Shown: positions 1-10,524 of the stretch, in pieces | Layout: the number at the start of each line of letters is the position of its first letter | Numbering within the stretch: the stretch's first letter is position 1 | NCBI GenBank assembly: GCA_022702705.1 | Contig: CM040427.1 | Coordinates: forward strand, 69,972,783-70,036,782 | Length of the DNA: 64,000 bases | Source: Papilionanthe hookeriana x Papilionanthe teres | Lineage: Eukaryota > Streptophyta > Magnoliopsida > Asparagales > Orchidaceae | Direction of reading: 5' to 3' | Made by a program: the position numbers and the translations under genes | Notes under the pieces: model-generated | Told to the model about the DNA's origin: nothing | The model's input: the letters and a program-made list of their open reading frames with translations, nothing else | Database searches by the model: none

Positions 1-35
1 AACAAGATCCAAATTTAGAAAATCCTTTAATACCA

Positions 36-905
36 ATGAAAATTTCTGTTGAAAAACCTCCACCACCATTTCCTCAACGACTAAATCAACATAAAAAAGA
101 TAAACAGTTTGTTAAATTCCTTGAAATTCTGAAAAAAATAATAATAAATATTCCTTTCGTAGAAGCTTTAGAACAGATGCCAAACTATGTCAAATTCATG
201 AAAGATATTCTAAATAAAAAAAGAAAATTTACCGATAATGAAATGGTCGCACTTAGTGAAGAGTGTAGTGCTATTATTCAGAAAAAACTTCATGAGAAAT
301 TAAAAGATCTTGGTAGTTTCACTATACCCTGCACTATTGGAGAAAAATTCTATGGAAAAGCTTTGTGTGACTTAGGAGAAAGCATCAATCTAATGCCTCT
401 ATCAATTTTTAAGAGATTAGGATTGGGAGAAATTTCACCTACTTCGGTAACTCTTCGATTAGTCGATCGTTCGTTACATATCCTAAGGGAGTTATTGAAG
501 ATGTTTTAGTAAAAGTTGACAAATTTATCTTCCCTGTAGATTTTATTGTTTTAGATATGGAAGAAGATAAAGAAATTCCTATCATCTTAGTAAGACCATT
601 TTTAGCCACTCGGGAAAGCTATGATTGATGTTCGAAAGGAGAATTAACTATGAGAGTAAATGACCAAAAAGTTACTTTTAATATTGCTAAATCAATGAAA
701 TATCCCGTGCTAGAAAAAGATGATGAGTGTTTTCAGATGGAAGTACTTCGATCATTTACAAAAAGAACATTTTAAGGAATACTATGAAGAAAAATTAGAA
801 AAAGAAAATACCGAATTAATTGAAAAAGCCGATATAAATGAAGAACTAGATTATATTCAAGAGAAATTTGAATTTTGGATAATACGGAAAATACCGAAAA
901 AAATA
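36..905 (+). pseudogene. Athila gag C-terminus and aspartic protease, broken
   Basis: The fragment begins with the proline-rich PPPPFPQRL linker that precedes the protease in Athila polyproteins. A lysine-rich segment follows, then the protease core ALCDLGESINLMPLS; the family usually reads DLGAS, so one residue beside the catalytic Asp is changed. The first open block ends at 509 after a frameshift. Homology resumes from about 510 (IVLDMEEDKEIPII, then RPFLAT) and again at 720-905. In an active element the protease would cleave the Gag-Pol polyprotein inside virus-like particles. At least two frameshifts make it non-functional. The family assignment is firm; the exact ends are approximate because the frames are broken. 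Confidence 0.85.
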
Positions 906-1008
906 TAGTTCCATCGATTATTAAACCTCTTAAACTCGAGTTAAAAATGTTACCTAATCATTTGAAATATGCTTACTTAGGTAATTCTTCAACTCTACCA
1001 GCTTATTA

Positions 1009-2482
1009 TTTCATCCGAATTAAATGAATCTCAAGAACAAAAACTTTTAGCTACCTTAAAAAAATATAAGAAAATTTTTTGTTGGACTTTAGCAGATATT
1101 AAAGGAATTAGTCCTTCAATCTGTATGCACAAAATTATTTTAGATAATGAACATAAGCCTAAAGTAGATCCCCAAAGGAGATTAAACCCGATAATGAAAG
1201 AAGTAAGTCAAGAAAGAAATTTTAAAATGGTTAGATAATGGTATTATATATCTTATTTCGACGATGTTTCGGTAAGCCCAATTCACCGTGTGCCTAAGAA
1301 AGGAGGAGTGACCGTAAAAGTTAATGAAAATAATGATCTTATCCCTATAAGACAAATTACCTGGATGGCGAATATGTATCGATTATAGAAAATTAAACGC
1401 AGACCACCGAGAAAGATCACTTCCCTTTACCATTTCTAGACCGGATGTTAGATAGATTAACTGGACATAAGTATTTTTGTTTCTTAGATGGATACACCGG
1501 TTATCATCAAATACAAATTACTACTGAGGATCAAGAGAAAACTACATTTATTAGTCCTTATGGAACTTTCGCTTTTCGAAGGATGTCGTTTGGATTATGT
1601 AATGCACCTGCAACATTCCAGAGATGTATGATGTCTATATTTAGTAAATTAATTGATAATGGAATAGAAATATTTATGGATGATTTCTCTGTATTTGGAA
1701 CATCATTTGACACATGCTTAAATCATCTTGAAAAAGTATTTGAAGTATGTGAGAAAAATAATTTAGTTCTTAATTGGGAGAAATGTCAATTTATGGTTGC
1801 GAGCGGCATTGTATTAGGGCATAAAATTTCGGAAAAGGGCATGAAAGTAGACCCTGCAAAAATTCAAGTTATAGCTAAATTACCACCTCCAACTACAGTA
1901 AAAGGGGTAAGAAGTTTTCTTGGACATGCTGGATTCTACAGATGTTATATAAAAGATTTTTCAAAAATTACTAAACCTCTATGCCAACTTTTTGAAAAGG
2001 ACAAGAAATTTGAATTTACAACTGAATGCCTGAATGCTTTCGAATTATTAAAAGATAAATTAATTATAGCACCTATAATAGTTTCACCTAATTGGGAGAA
2101 ACCATTCGAGCTTATATGTGATGCTAGTGATTATGCTATAGGAGCAGTTCTTGGGCAAGATATGATAAGATTTTCAAAGTTGTATATTATGCGAGTAAAA
2201 CTCTAAATGATGCTGAAAAAAATTATACAGTTACTGAAAGAGAATTAGTAGTAGTTGTATATGCTTTTAATAAATTTCGGCATTATCTAATAGGAACTAA
2301 ATGTATTGTGTATACTGATCACTCTGCTATAAAATATTTAATGCAAAAGAAATATTCTAAACCAAGATTAATTAGATGGATATTATTAATGCAAGAATTT
2401 GATTTTGAGATCGTTAACAAAAATGTAACTGATAATCAAATTGCTGATAATTTATCAAGATTAGAATATCATGAATTATCTG
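1009..2482 (+). pseudogene. Athila reverse transcriptase and RNase H, broken
   Basis: The RT starts near WTLADIKGISPS, a segment typical of the Athila RT N-terminus. The N-terminal third (1009-1440) is broken by stops and frameshifts. An open block at 1445-2206 holds the palm: FLDGYTGYHQI, then SFGLCNAPATFQR, then the catalytic FMDDFSVFG near 1670-1700, then the connection domain with GFYRCYIKDFSKI. RNase H follows after a frameshift near 2170, with YTDHSAIKYL at 2310-2340 and the tail of the domain at NLSRLE near 2460. In a live element this enzyme copies the RNA genome into cDNA and removes the RNA strand. The palm is open for 253 codons but the gene as a whole cannot be translated. Confidence 0.93.
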
Positions 2483-2589
2483 ATACTGATAATGAAATTA
2501 TAGACGCTTTTCCCGATGAACAACTTTATAATATAAATGAGTGGAAAATACCTTGGTATGCTCGATATAGTAAATTATATTGTAAGTGA

Positions 2590-3828
2590 CATTTTACCAC
2601 CTATGTTAACTTTGCAACAATAGAAAAAATTCATTCATGATACTAAAACATACTTTTGGGATGAACCATACTTATATAAGCAATGTAAGGATTTAATTAT
2701 TAGAAGATGTGTGCCTTATGAAGAAACTGAACCAATGATTCAAAAATGTCATGATTCGATTTTGGAGGACATTTTGGGATCGATAAAACTCGCGTATAAA
2801 ATTCTACAATCTGGATTCTACCGGCCTACTCTATTTAGAGATGTATACATATATATAAAAGCCTGCGATAAATGCCAAAGAGTAGGAAATATATCAAGGA
2901 AAAATGAAATGCCTCTGAATTTTATATTAGAAGTTGAAATTTTTGATGTTTGGGAATTAGATTTCATGGGACCTTTTATTCCTTCATTTGGAAACTCATA
3001 TATATTAGTAGCTGTTGATTATGTTTCCAAATGGATTGAAGCACAAGCTTTACCTTGGTGTGATGCTAAAAGTGTTTCAAAACTTTAAATGAAAAATATT
3101 TTTACTAGATTTGGAATGTCGAGAGTGATTATCACTGACGGAGGAACTCATTTTAGAAACAAATATATTCAAAAACTAGTAGAAAAGTATAATATTATGC
3201 ATAAGATATCGACTGCTTATCATCCACAAACTAGTGGATTAGTCGAAGTTTCTAATCGAGAGATTAAGCGTATATTAGAAAAGTCTCGTAAACCCTAATA
3301 GATTGGACCGGTCTATAATACTAGACAATCGCATTATGGGCATACAGGACTGCTTATAAAACTCCGATTGGAATGACTCCTTACAGGCTTATATATGGAA
3401 AAACTTGCCACTTACCAGTTGAATTAGAACATAAAGCATATTTTGCAATTAAAGAACTTAATTATAATATGAAAGAAGCTGGTGAGAAGAGATTATTGCA
3501 ATTAAATGAATTAGAAGAATTAAGGAATGATAGATTTATAAAGAAAGGATGAAATTATGGCATGATCGGAAGATTAATCGAGAAATTTTGAACCAGGACA
3601 AGAAGTTTTGCTATATAAAACTCGATTGAAATTATTTCCGGGAAATTGAAATCTCGATGGTTAGGACCTTTCACCATAACTCAAATATTTTCATATGGAA
3701 CTATAGAAATTGAAGATCCAAAAACAGGACATAGATTTAAGGTAAACAGACATAGATTAAAATCATATTTCGAAGGTAGAACACCAAATTTTAAAGAGGT
3801 TTTAATGCTTAGTCGACCTGATTACTAA
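2590..3828 (+). pseudogene. Athila integrase, broken
   Basis: This block inserts cDNA in active relatives. The zinc-binding N-terminus is recognisable by the CDKCQR pair of cysteines at 2863-2880 and the GNISRKNEMPLN linker. The catalytic core is present in two pieces split by a TAA at 3086-3088. Asp lies in ELDFMGPF, Asp in IITDGGTHF, and Glu in VEVSNREIK, so the D-D-E residues are all still visible. From 3300 to 3645 homology continues across several frames. The C-terminal SH3-like part is open at 3646-3828, with RWLGPFTI and the HRLKSYFEG end. Stops and frameshifts kill the gene. It follows RNase H directly, as expected for Ty3/gypsy order. Confidence 0.92.
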
Positions 3829-4044
3829 CTGAAATTAGGTCGGGATGACGACGTTAAACCAAGCGCTTTATGTGAGGCAACCCATAATAGTCTTTTATTT
3901 TAATTATATACAAATTAGTGAGTCTATATTATTAAAACAAATCTTACTACTCAAATTTTTAATTAAAATCATCACAAATTTAAACCTATATGATGAGATC
4001 AGAAAACATTCGGACCAGAGCGAAATTGGGCAATTTTATGAAAT

Positions 4045-4204
4045 CTCGCCGACGGCGAGGTCGATTCTCGCCGACATCGAGAACATCGCATAATTACATT
4101 TCAGTTCACTAACGAGCTCGCCGACGGCGAGAAATTGCCCGCCGACAGCGAGATTGCGTGCCATATTTTAAAATTAGTTTTATAACCAGCTCGCCGATGG
4201 CGAG
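4045..4204. repeat. Phased GC-palindrome block A (5 units), E1 post-integrase spacer
   Basis: Five copies of a 15-mer with consensus CTCGCCGACGGCGAG start at 4045, 4067, 4117, 4138 and 4190. The consensus is a near-perfect palindrome with 7-bp arms and a single central base. Start-to-start steps are 22, 50, 21 and 52 bp. The motif stands out sharply from the AT-rich surroundings. The block lies between the end of integrase and ORF3a. The same 15-mer recurs in blocks B and C. Confidence 0.9.
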
Positions 4205-4384
4205 GCTGTTGAAAAATGGTTCTTTTAAGTTTTAGGTGCGGTTTCGGACGATTCTAAAGCCATTTCTTTGTAGAAAACCATCCCACATTCATTTTTACAC
4301 TGTTTTCTTCCTAAGAAACGACTAGAGACCATTCCTTTCAATCCGAAACGGCCACCAAACTCTTAGAAACCACAAAAACTGAAG

Positions 4385-5505
4385 TTTTCAACCGAAGAAA
4401 ATTTGTCAGTTCAGAGGCGCAGCGTATTTTCAACAAAGTTTAGATGAAGAAACGGCTTATTAAAGAAAGGGGATTTGTCAACAGAGGAGTAGAAAATTCC
4501 ACCACAAAAATTGAAGAAATGATCGCACAAGCAGCATTGAGAGGTATTTTGTTATACGACATCCGTCGTAGTTATTCCCGTAGTTAAAGAGTTTTACTCT
4601 AATCTACATGTGATGAACAATGGAAGTGTCTACGTCAGAGGAAGATGGGTAACATTTACTCCTTCAAGGGTAAATGAATTATTTTCTATAGAGAATACCC
4701 CTGTCTGTCATTATTCAAACTTTGTTCCTTCAAGATACAATATGAACGAGATTTATAGATACCTGACCGACGAACCTGATGATTGGGAGTTGCGCGAAGA
4801 CATGTATGTCAGTTTTTCTGCATCACTTCTTAACCTTGTCTCGAAGCATTGGCATTTCTTTATCTCATCAAAAATTATTACCCACTATGAGGGTAAATAA
4901 GGTTTCAAAGGAATGTGCTATATTAAATTACTATATTCAAATTGGACTACCTATCGATGTTGGATCAATTATAGTAAAATCCGCATCGGGATCAATCGTG
5001 CATGGGTCGGTTCATGGACTTGGACACCCATCGACTATATTTGCTTTATGCGATCGATACCAAGTTTCTTATGAGGCTTGGGAAAATGTACTTTTACCAT
5101 GGAAACCACTCGATCCTACGGATATGTTTCCAACTCGGATAACAATGATGAGATTACCATTATTTCGATAGAGCATCACGTAACAATCCTTTAGCAAGGC
5201 CCCTTACGGATAAAACAAATTTCATTCGAAAAAGATTAAAGGATTAGAGAAAGAATTGTAGAACGTGATGAATTCCATCGATAATATTTCTGATATGTTT
5301 GATCACATTGACTAGAGGATGAAGGAGCACTTTGATCATACTGGACATCTGGAGGCCAGTTTTATTCATTTACTGAGACAGAAATGGTGGATCGACGAAG
5401 AATCTACTGCAGAATTCCCTTTTAAGCCTTTTTACAATCTATTTGTGCACCTGCGTCACATCGGGAATATTAGAGATGATGATGGTTCAGACAATGAGGA
5501 GTAGT
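4385..5505 (+). pseudogene. Athila ORF3a (plant transposon 'ORF3' domain), broken
   Basis: This resembles the protein encoded downstream of integrase in Athila elements, often annotated as a putative plant transposon protein domain and sometimes called env-like; its function is not established. Recognisable parts in order are an opening segment (KFVSSEAQ, then KERGFVNRG), a conserved segment from about 4580 (VVKEFYSNLH, then VYVRGRWVTFTP and VNELFSIENTP), an open block at 4610-4900, and in another frame 4779-5171 with GLGHPSTIFALC. The C-terminal piece at 5319-5504 (MKEHFDHTGHLEAS) continues to a stop near 5505. Several frameshifts break it. ORF3b is a second, diverged gene of the same kind in the same element. 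Confidence 0.75.
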
Positions 5506-5892
5506 AAAGATTTCTATCTTATGTTATATTTGTGTGTGTTGATTTGGATTTAGGTTTTATTATGATTTTAATTTTAATTTGATCATCTCAGATTTGATGA
5601 ATTATATGTATTTGGTATGTCTCAGCATTTAGTGTATAGTGGTTTAGATTGCGATGCTGAATATTATGGATTTGGACATTTAAGTTAAATGTGTTGTTAG
5701 TTGTTAGTGTGAAGTTTGTAAATCTCATGGATTTCATATATAAAATTATGTTGTTTGTGTTGTGTGAACTTTTAGTGAGTATAAGTATCTAATCTTCATA
5801 CTAATTATTAAATTAAGTGATCGGAAGATTGATTAAGGACAAATCGAGGTTGAAAATGATTGACGAATTTCAAAAATTTAAAATTTTGGGAT
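5506..5892. other. AT-rich spacer between ORF3a and palindrome block B
   Basis: No coding signal is visible. The sequence is rich in T and G on the + strand, with TGTGTTG-type runs. It is comparable in position to the longer AT-rich tract after ORF3b, as expected if spacer and ORF were duplicated together. Confidence 0.5.
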
Positions 5893-6043
5893 CTCGCTGA
5901 CGGCAAGAATGATCCTGCCGACAGCGAGGGAAATCCCACTAACAGCGAGAACGATCTCGCTGATGGCGAATTTTTCCCAAAACTTTTGCCTTTGTCAAAT
6001 TAATTAGCTCGCCGACGGCGAGAAAAATCTCGCTGACAACGAG
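5893..6043. repeat. Phased GC-palindrome block B (6 units), between ORF3a and ORF3b
   Basis: Six copies of the E1 15-mer (consensus CTCGCCGACGGCGAG, one to five mismatches) start at 5893, 5914, 5935, 5956, 6008 and 6029. Steps are 21, 21, 21, 52 and 21 bp. The linker between close copies is a fixed 6 nt. The first four units form an extended run of the 21-bp step. Many differences from consensus are C-to-T or G-to-A, consistent with decay of methylated cytosines. Confidence 0.9.
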
Positions 6044-6402
6044 ATCGCGAAAAGTCTTATATTTGACTAGTCAACCGACACTATTCATCATCCCCTTCCT
6101 CAAAACTTTGAAAAAACCGACATATGGCTTGTGAGATCTTGGATTTGAGGCGATTTCAACACTTTTTGACACCAGATTTCATCTTCCCTTGGTAAGAGCT
6201 TCACTCCTATGCAAAAATTTTTTATTTTCACCATGGATTTCTTCTACATTGGGAAATTTTGAAAAAATTCGAAATGTGAAAAAAAAATACTTGGAAGAAA
6301 TTCATGGAGATCGATCTAAATGGATTTTAGATGTTATATGAAGCCTTTTTAGTAATATTTGGGAGTTTAGTTAAGATTATTTGCAAATTTCACAGATCGA
6401 AA

Positions 6403-7554
6403 ATGGCTCCACGACAAAAGCGACGGTTAGATTATGACGAAACCCGATTTGTGAATGCAAAAGCACAATCAAGATATTTCCACAACATTCAATCAAGAAA
6501 ATGCATTCGAGATCGAGTTTTTAAGAATCCAGGAGAAGAGGTGGAGCGAGTAATAAAGGAACGATGATGAGAGAATTTTTGCTATATTTCATATAGAGCA
6601 GCTGTGGAGATAGTTAAGGAGTTCTATGCTAATTTAACTTCAGCTGAAGATGCACCAGTAAAAGTTAGAGGATTTTTTGTGGAATTCAGCGTTGCAAGGA
6701 TAAATGCTTATTACGAGGTATGAGACACCTACACCAGTGAGTACGAGACTTTTGGGACAATGGAAGGACCACTGGAAGAGGTGATTGACTTTCTCACTGA
6801 TGGGAAAGGCGTCTGGAAGATCAAGCAGTGGGAAAGGGTAAATTTTCCTCTTTCTATGTTAAATGCAACTTCAAAAGCCTGACACTATTTTATTTGTTCT
6901 ACTTTGTTACCTACTTACCACCATAGTGAGGTAACAAGAGATGAAAGCGCTTCGAATTTCGTATTCGAACCAAAAAGTATTAATGTGGAAAATGTAATTT
7001 ATAAGAATATATTAGCCACCTCAAGAAGTGAAAGTGGAGGAGGAGTAGGACATCCTGGTCTTATCTATGCACTCTGCCAATTATCTGGGGTAGAGGCAAG
7101 AGATGATGAGGAATGGGTTGAACCTATGAAACCCATTACTCTAGCTAATATTAAGAAATATAAATCCCACAAAGGATGGAGATCTAGGACAAGGGACTAT
7201 GTACCTTCTTCAAGTAGAGATATACCCTCTACTAGTTATGAACCCCCTTAGTACACCACTCCTACCCTTCAAGATCTGATGAATGAGCTGACCCTTAGTA
7301 GAAAGAGTTTTGAACAATTTGGAGAAAATATGGAAAGAAAATTTGATTATATGGATCACAGGATTGATGGCTTGGAAAGAAGACATGATTATGATAGTGA
7401 ATACCTCCAGCGGCATTCAGAGTACGAAATTGCATATTATGAGGCTGAACGTCGATATAGGAGTGGTGATTTAGATGTTGTCTTTCCCGAGTGCCCCCGC
7501 TACACACGAGTACTGACTCGCTCGACCTTCTCAGCTCGGAGATCGGGGAGATGA
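6403..7554 (+). pseudogene. Athila ORF3b (second ORF3-domain gene), broken
   Basis: The start is set at the ATG of MAPRQKRRLDY, because a basic start followed by RFVNAKAQSRYF is the usual beginning of ORF3-domain proteins. The order is: N-terminal helix region (6403-6560), two stops, VVKEFYANLTS-like core near 6620 with VKVRGFFVEF and RINAYYEV, then a segment ending in SKAWHYFI-like residues near 6880. An open block at 6904-7251 holds SEVTRDESASNF and GVGHPGLIYALCQLSGVE. After a TAG at 7249-7251 the same frame continues to 7554 with a charged, coiled-coil-like tail (MERKFDYMDHRIDGLERR). It is clearly related to ORF3a but strongly diverged, so the duplication is old. Function is unknown. Confidence 0.78.
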
Positions 7555-8976
7555 TATAGCTCGGGATTTTAATGCGGAAGATTAGAAACTTTGTTTAGTT
7601 TGTTTAGATTAATTGTTATTTTGAAAACTTTATTGTTCTGTGTGTATTATTTTGTACTTTCTGTGGACTGTGGATTTGGTGTGTTTGTGTGTTTGCTTAT
7701 GCTGTAATGTTTTTTTTTTAATGTGTTAAGTTAGTTTGCAATTTTATTTAGATAGGATGATTAGTTTTTCTTTAATGTGTTGTTTAAGTTTTTATAATTT
7801 ATGAACTTTTAATATGTTTAGATTGTTTTAATTTGTTTAAAGAAGGTTAGTTGATTGTATGTGTAGTAATAGATTAAGTTTTCATTTGTTGTGTTTTATA
7901 CTTATTAAAAAAATTTCATATCCCAACACTTTCTTTTAAATATTATATATGTGGAAGAATACTACCAGTACAGATTCTTTAAATAAATGAAAAAGCCTAC
8001 AAAATTTCAAGGAAAAGAAATACCTAAGGCTCAAAGGTATGATTCATTGTATATTTTCCTTTTCACCATTTAGAAATAGATAGAAAAATTTAAGTTTGGG
8101 GGAGGAAAAATACAAATTTAATTATTTAATTGTTCTCCATTTCTATTTTCAAAAATTATTACCAAATGATTTTTCTATAGTAATTTTTCAATTCAATAAA
8201 CATGAATTACTTTAATTAATTATTATAGAAAGTTAAATAAAATGTTTCTAGTAATTCAATTAATTAATGGAATAAGATATTTTGTTAAAAGGAGTAAGAA
8301 TATAGTAAACTATTTAAAGTAAGGGAAACTATATTTTAAAATTAAATGTCTTAAGTATTTAAGTGAAAAAGAAAGGATTGAAAACCAATGAAGTAAAAGG
8401 CTATGAAATATATATAAGCAAGGAAATATTTTAAGTTTCATATTTAGGAAGAAAAAGTTGAAGTTCAAAATTATTAACAGGCTATCCAGATACAGAGAAT
8501 CCTCACTTGAAAAAGAAAAAGAGAAGGATTGAAAATCAATCCAAAATGAAAAAAAAAGAAAAGAAAAAAAGAAAAATATAAGTGAGGAGAAGCTTGAGGA
8601 GATGTCTTATCAAAAATTGGCTTCAATGGATTCAACCTAAATGGTAAAACTCAAATATATTTCTAAACTTATATATAAGGATTAGTATTTTGCTAAATAA
8701 TGTTTTCATGAACTTCCTATCATCTAAATATCTTAAGTAATTTACTCTTTTAAATATAATCATTCCTGAAATAAATAGAAAGCTAGAAATCTTAGACCTG
8801 ATAACTAAATAATCTTATATCTATAAAGTTAATTTAATTACTAAAAAATATTTTCTATTTAACTTTACTATAGTATTATTTGAATTTAATTCATAGTTTA
8901 TTTGAATTGAAAAATTCTATTACAAAAGTCATTATTTTTATTTAGTATAAAAATTACTTGAGGACAAGTAATAATT
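7555..8976. other. AT-rich untranslated region of E1 before the 3' LTR
   Basis: About 1.4 kb without a supportable ORF, rich in A and T, as is usual between ORF3 and the 3' LTR in Athila elements. It contains one internal polypurine tract (8092-8109). Just before the LTR it holds TTGAGGACAAG at 8958-8968, a phrase commonly found upstream of the Athila 3' polypurine tract. Confidence 0.6.
8092..8109 (+). promoter_or_regulatory. Internal polypurine tract-like motif
   Basis: AAGTTTGGGGGAGGAAAA matches the polypurine tract at the LTR edge (8977-8990) for 12 bases and is followed by more purines. It lies about 885 bp upstream of the LTR. It could prime second-strand synthesis from an internal position, as central polypurine tracts do in other retroelements. 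That role is inference. Confidence 0.55.
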
Positions 8977-8990
8977 AAGTTTGGGGGATT
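8977..8990 (+). promoter_or_regulatory. 3' polypurine tract of E1
   Basis: AAGTTTGGGGGATT lies immediately before the LTR start TGATCACAG. This is the expected position and sequence for the plus-strand primer in an Athila element. Confidence 0.85.
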
Positions 8991-9169
8991 TTGATCACAG
9001 AAAAATATGTTAAGAAATTCATACCTATTTTTTATGAAATTGCACTTTAAAGAAAGGTATTTTCTTTATTTTATTGCAGGAATGAAAATTTATAAGTGAT
9101 AAAAGCAAAAAGCATGAAATGGAGCAAATTTGGATAAAAAAAGGAAGAAATTCATGCAAAATGAACTAA

Positions 9170-9325
9170 GCCGCCGACAGCGAGATCGAGCCCGCTGACG
9201 GCGAGATCATGAGGAGAATTTTTGAAGGATTTATAACTACCTCGCCGACAGCTAGCTCGAGCCCGCTGACGGCGAGATCGCGCGGTTTGGAGACCTTCTG
9301 AGACGAGCGTCCCGCCGACGGCGAG
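9170..9325. repeat. Phased GC-palindrome block C (5 units), U3 of the E1 LTR
   Basis: Five copies of the E1 15-mer start at 9170, 9191, 9241, 9262 and 9311, with steps of 21, 50, 21 and 49 bp. This is nearly the same layout as block A. The first unit is 178 bp from the LTR start and the last ends about 75 bp before the TATA box. The unit contains GCCGAC, which is also the core of the plant DRE/CRT element. Confidence 0.9.
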
Positions 9326-9398
9326 ATTGTCAATGCCACATCTGAACCCGGACGCTTTTGAAGAAGTGCTTAAGTACCCCTCGGTCCTTTGTCTACCT

Positions 9399-9409
9399 CT
9401 ATAAATAGA
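9399..9409 (+). promoter_or_regulatory. TATA box of the E1 LTR
   Basis: CTATAAATAGA is a good match to the plant TATA consensus. It lies about 410 bp into the LTR, a normal place for the U3/R promoter. It would have driven the genomic RNA of the element. Confidence 0.7.
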
Positions 9410-10378
9410 GGAAAAATTTTAGTCTTATGTGTATCTATTTGGTGTCTTTTAAGTGTCTACTTTGTTTCTTCTGTGAATCTATTTTAGAGAGTCTTAGTGT
9501 TACTTAGTTTTAGTAAGGGTAATTAGTGAGTTAGAAGTGTGTTGTATTATAAAGAAAAGTCAAAGGAACTTCAAGGAGTCTGCTTGGGGAGGAAATTGAG
9601 ATAAGTATTTTTGTTTATTGTTGTTAACTTTAAATGAAATCCATGCTTTGTTTAATTCCCATGCATTCTGAGTAGTTTTCTTAGTCTTTCTCCTTGTTTA
9701 TGAAATTATGTGAATTGATGAAATTAAATAAAAATGCCTAAAATATTAAAATAAATTGTGATAATTTTTACTTAAAACTTAATTTACTTTTCAATCTGGC
9801 CCATTGATTTGTTAAAATATGTTGAATTATCAACTATAGTAAAGATTACATCCAATATTCAGGGAAGTCAAAAGCCTTGGATAGAGGGTGCAAATAAATA
9901 GGGAAATATTATTTATTGGACGTAGAATTGGACATTTTAGTGTGACAGACTAATATATTCAATTTGGTCCTATTGTTTGAGAGCTGAAGTGTAAATGTTA
10001 GCCCTCAGGTGAGGGGAACGTGGGAGCTCGAAGTGGCAACAAGTATCCTCCCAAAGATAACCGCAGATTCGGTAATCAAACATAGGATTAGTCAATGTTC
10101 TTTGCACCTGGACCAAAGGGTAAAGAATAGAAATGCTCCTATTTGTCACAATACAATAAAAAAAATCTATTTAAATTCATTATTCACTTAATTTTCTAAA
10201 AACAAGGAGAATGATACATTTTTCTGAAATCTTTAAATCAACTTTATTTAAAGCATTAGTTTACTTTAGTTCGCTTTAGTTAAGTATTCTAAATTTTTGT
10301 ATACTATATTAGTAAGTAATACTTTTAAATTTAGTTGTTACAAAATTTAGTAAAACTTCTGTGTGGGATCGATAACCA

Positions 10379-10395
10379 GGACTCCACTAGAGTCC
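10379..10395. other. Conserved LTR hairpin (E1)
   Basis: GGACTC-CACTA-GAGTCC forms a perfect 6-bp stem with a 5-nt loop, about 90 bp before the LTR end. The homologous stems in the E3 LTR (34711-34728) and the LINE-nested LTR (13227-13247) are also still visible, with an A-C mismatch and G-T wobbles respectively. Confidence 0.6.
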
Positions 10396-10490
10396 TGTAT
10401 TACTTGATACGAAATGTATACTTGCGTAGAATCCACATTATACATTCCATCATAAAATCAAATATATATATTAAAGCGGGATCAAGTTTT

Positions 10491-10502
10491 TGGTACTGTT
10501 AC
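10491..10502 (+). promoter_or_regulatory. Primer-binding-site-like sequence after the E1 3' LTR
   Basis: TGGTACTGTTAC resembles the start of the tRNA-Asp-type primer site TGGCGCCGTTGC. It follows the LTR end after the spacer AGTTTT, as it does at the LTR at 13124-14894. A primer site belongs after a 5' LTR, not a 3' LTR, so this suggests remains of a tandem or rearranged element. Confidence 0.5.
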
Positions 10503-10524
10503 TATTAACATAAATTGCAAACAT

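Larger units (their letters stand above)
1..10484 (+). mobile_element. Athila-lineage Ty3/gypsy retrotransposon E1 (5' end outside window)
   Basis: The order of parts identifies an Athila-type element: gag/protease, RT-RNase H, integrase, a long post-integrase region with ORF3-type genes, polypurine tracts and a 3' LTR. The protease core CDLGESINLMP, the RT motif FMDDFSVFG and the polypurine tract AAGTTTGGGGGAT are typical of plant Athila elements. Every reading frame carries stops or frameshifts, so the copy is dead. The 5' LTR, the primer site and most of gag lie to the left of the window. The element is nested in LINE-A, whose 3' end is missing on the right side of E1 and should lie to the left of the window. 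Unusual features are two ORF3 copies and three blocks of phased GC palindromes. Confidence 0.93.
8992..10484 (+). repeat. 3' LTR of E1
   Basis: The LTR begins TGATCACAG directly after the polypurine tract and ends GCGGGATCA at 10484, giving TG...CA ends and about 1.49 kb. Its start matches the LTR of E3 (TGATCCACTG). The conserved region near the 3' end (GGGATCGATAACCAGGACTC, then ATACTTGCG) is shared with E3 and, more weakly, with the LTR at 13124-14894. A TATA box lies at 9399-9409, with palindrome block C just upstream of it. Confidence 0.88.

Noticed and set aside
4045..4204. Short GC-rich palindromes at regular distances look superficially like a CRISPR array
   Set aside because: The intervals alternate between 6-7 nt and about 35 nt, the units are only 15 bp, the spacers are AT-rich element sequence, and this is a plant retrotransposon.
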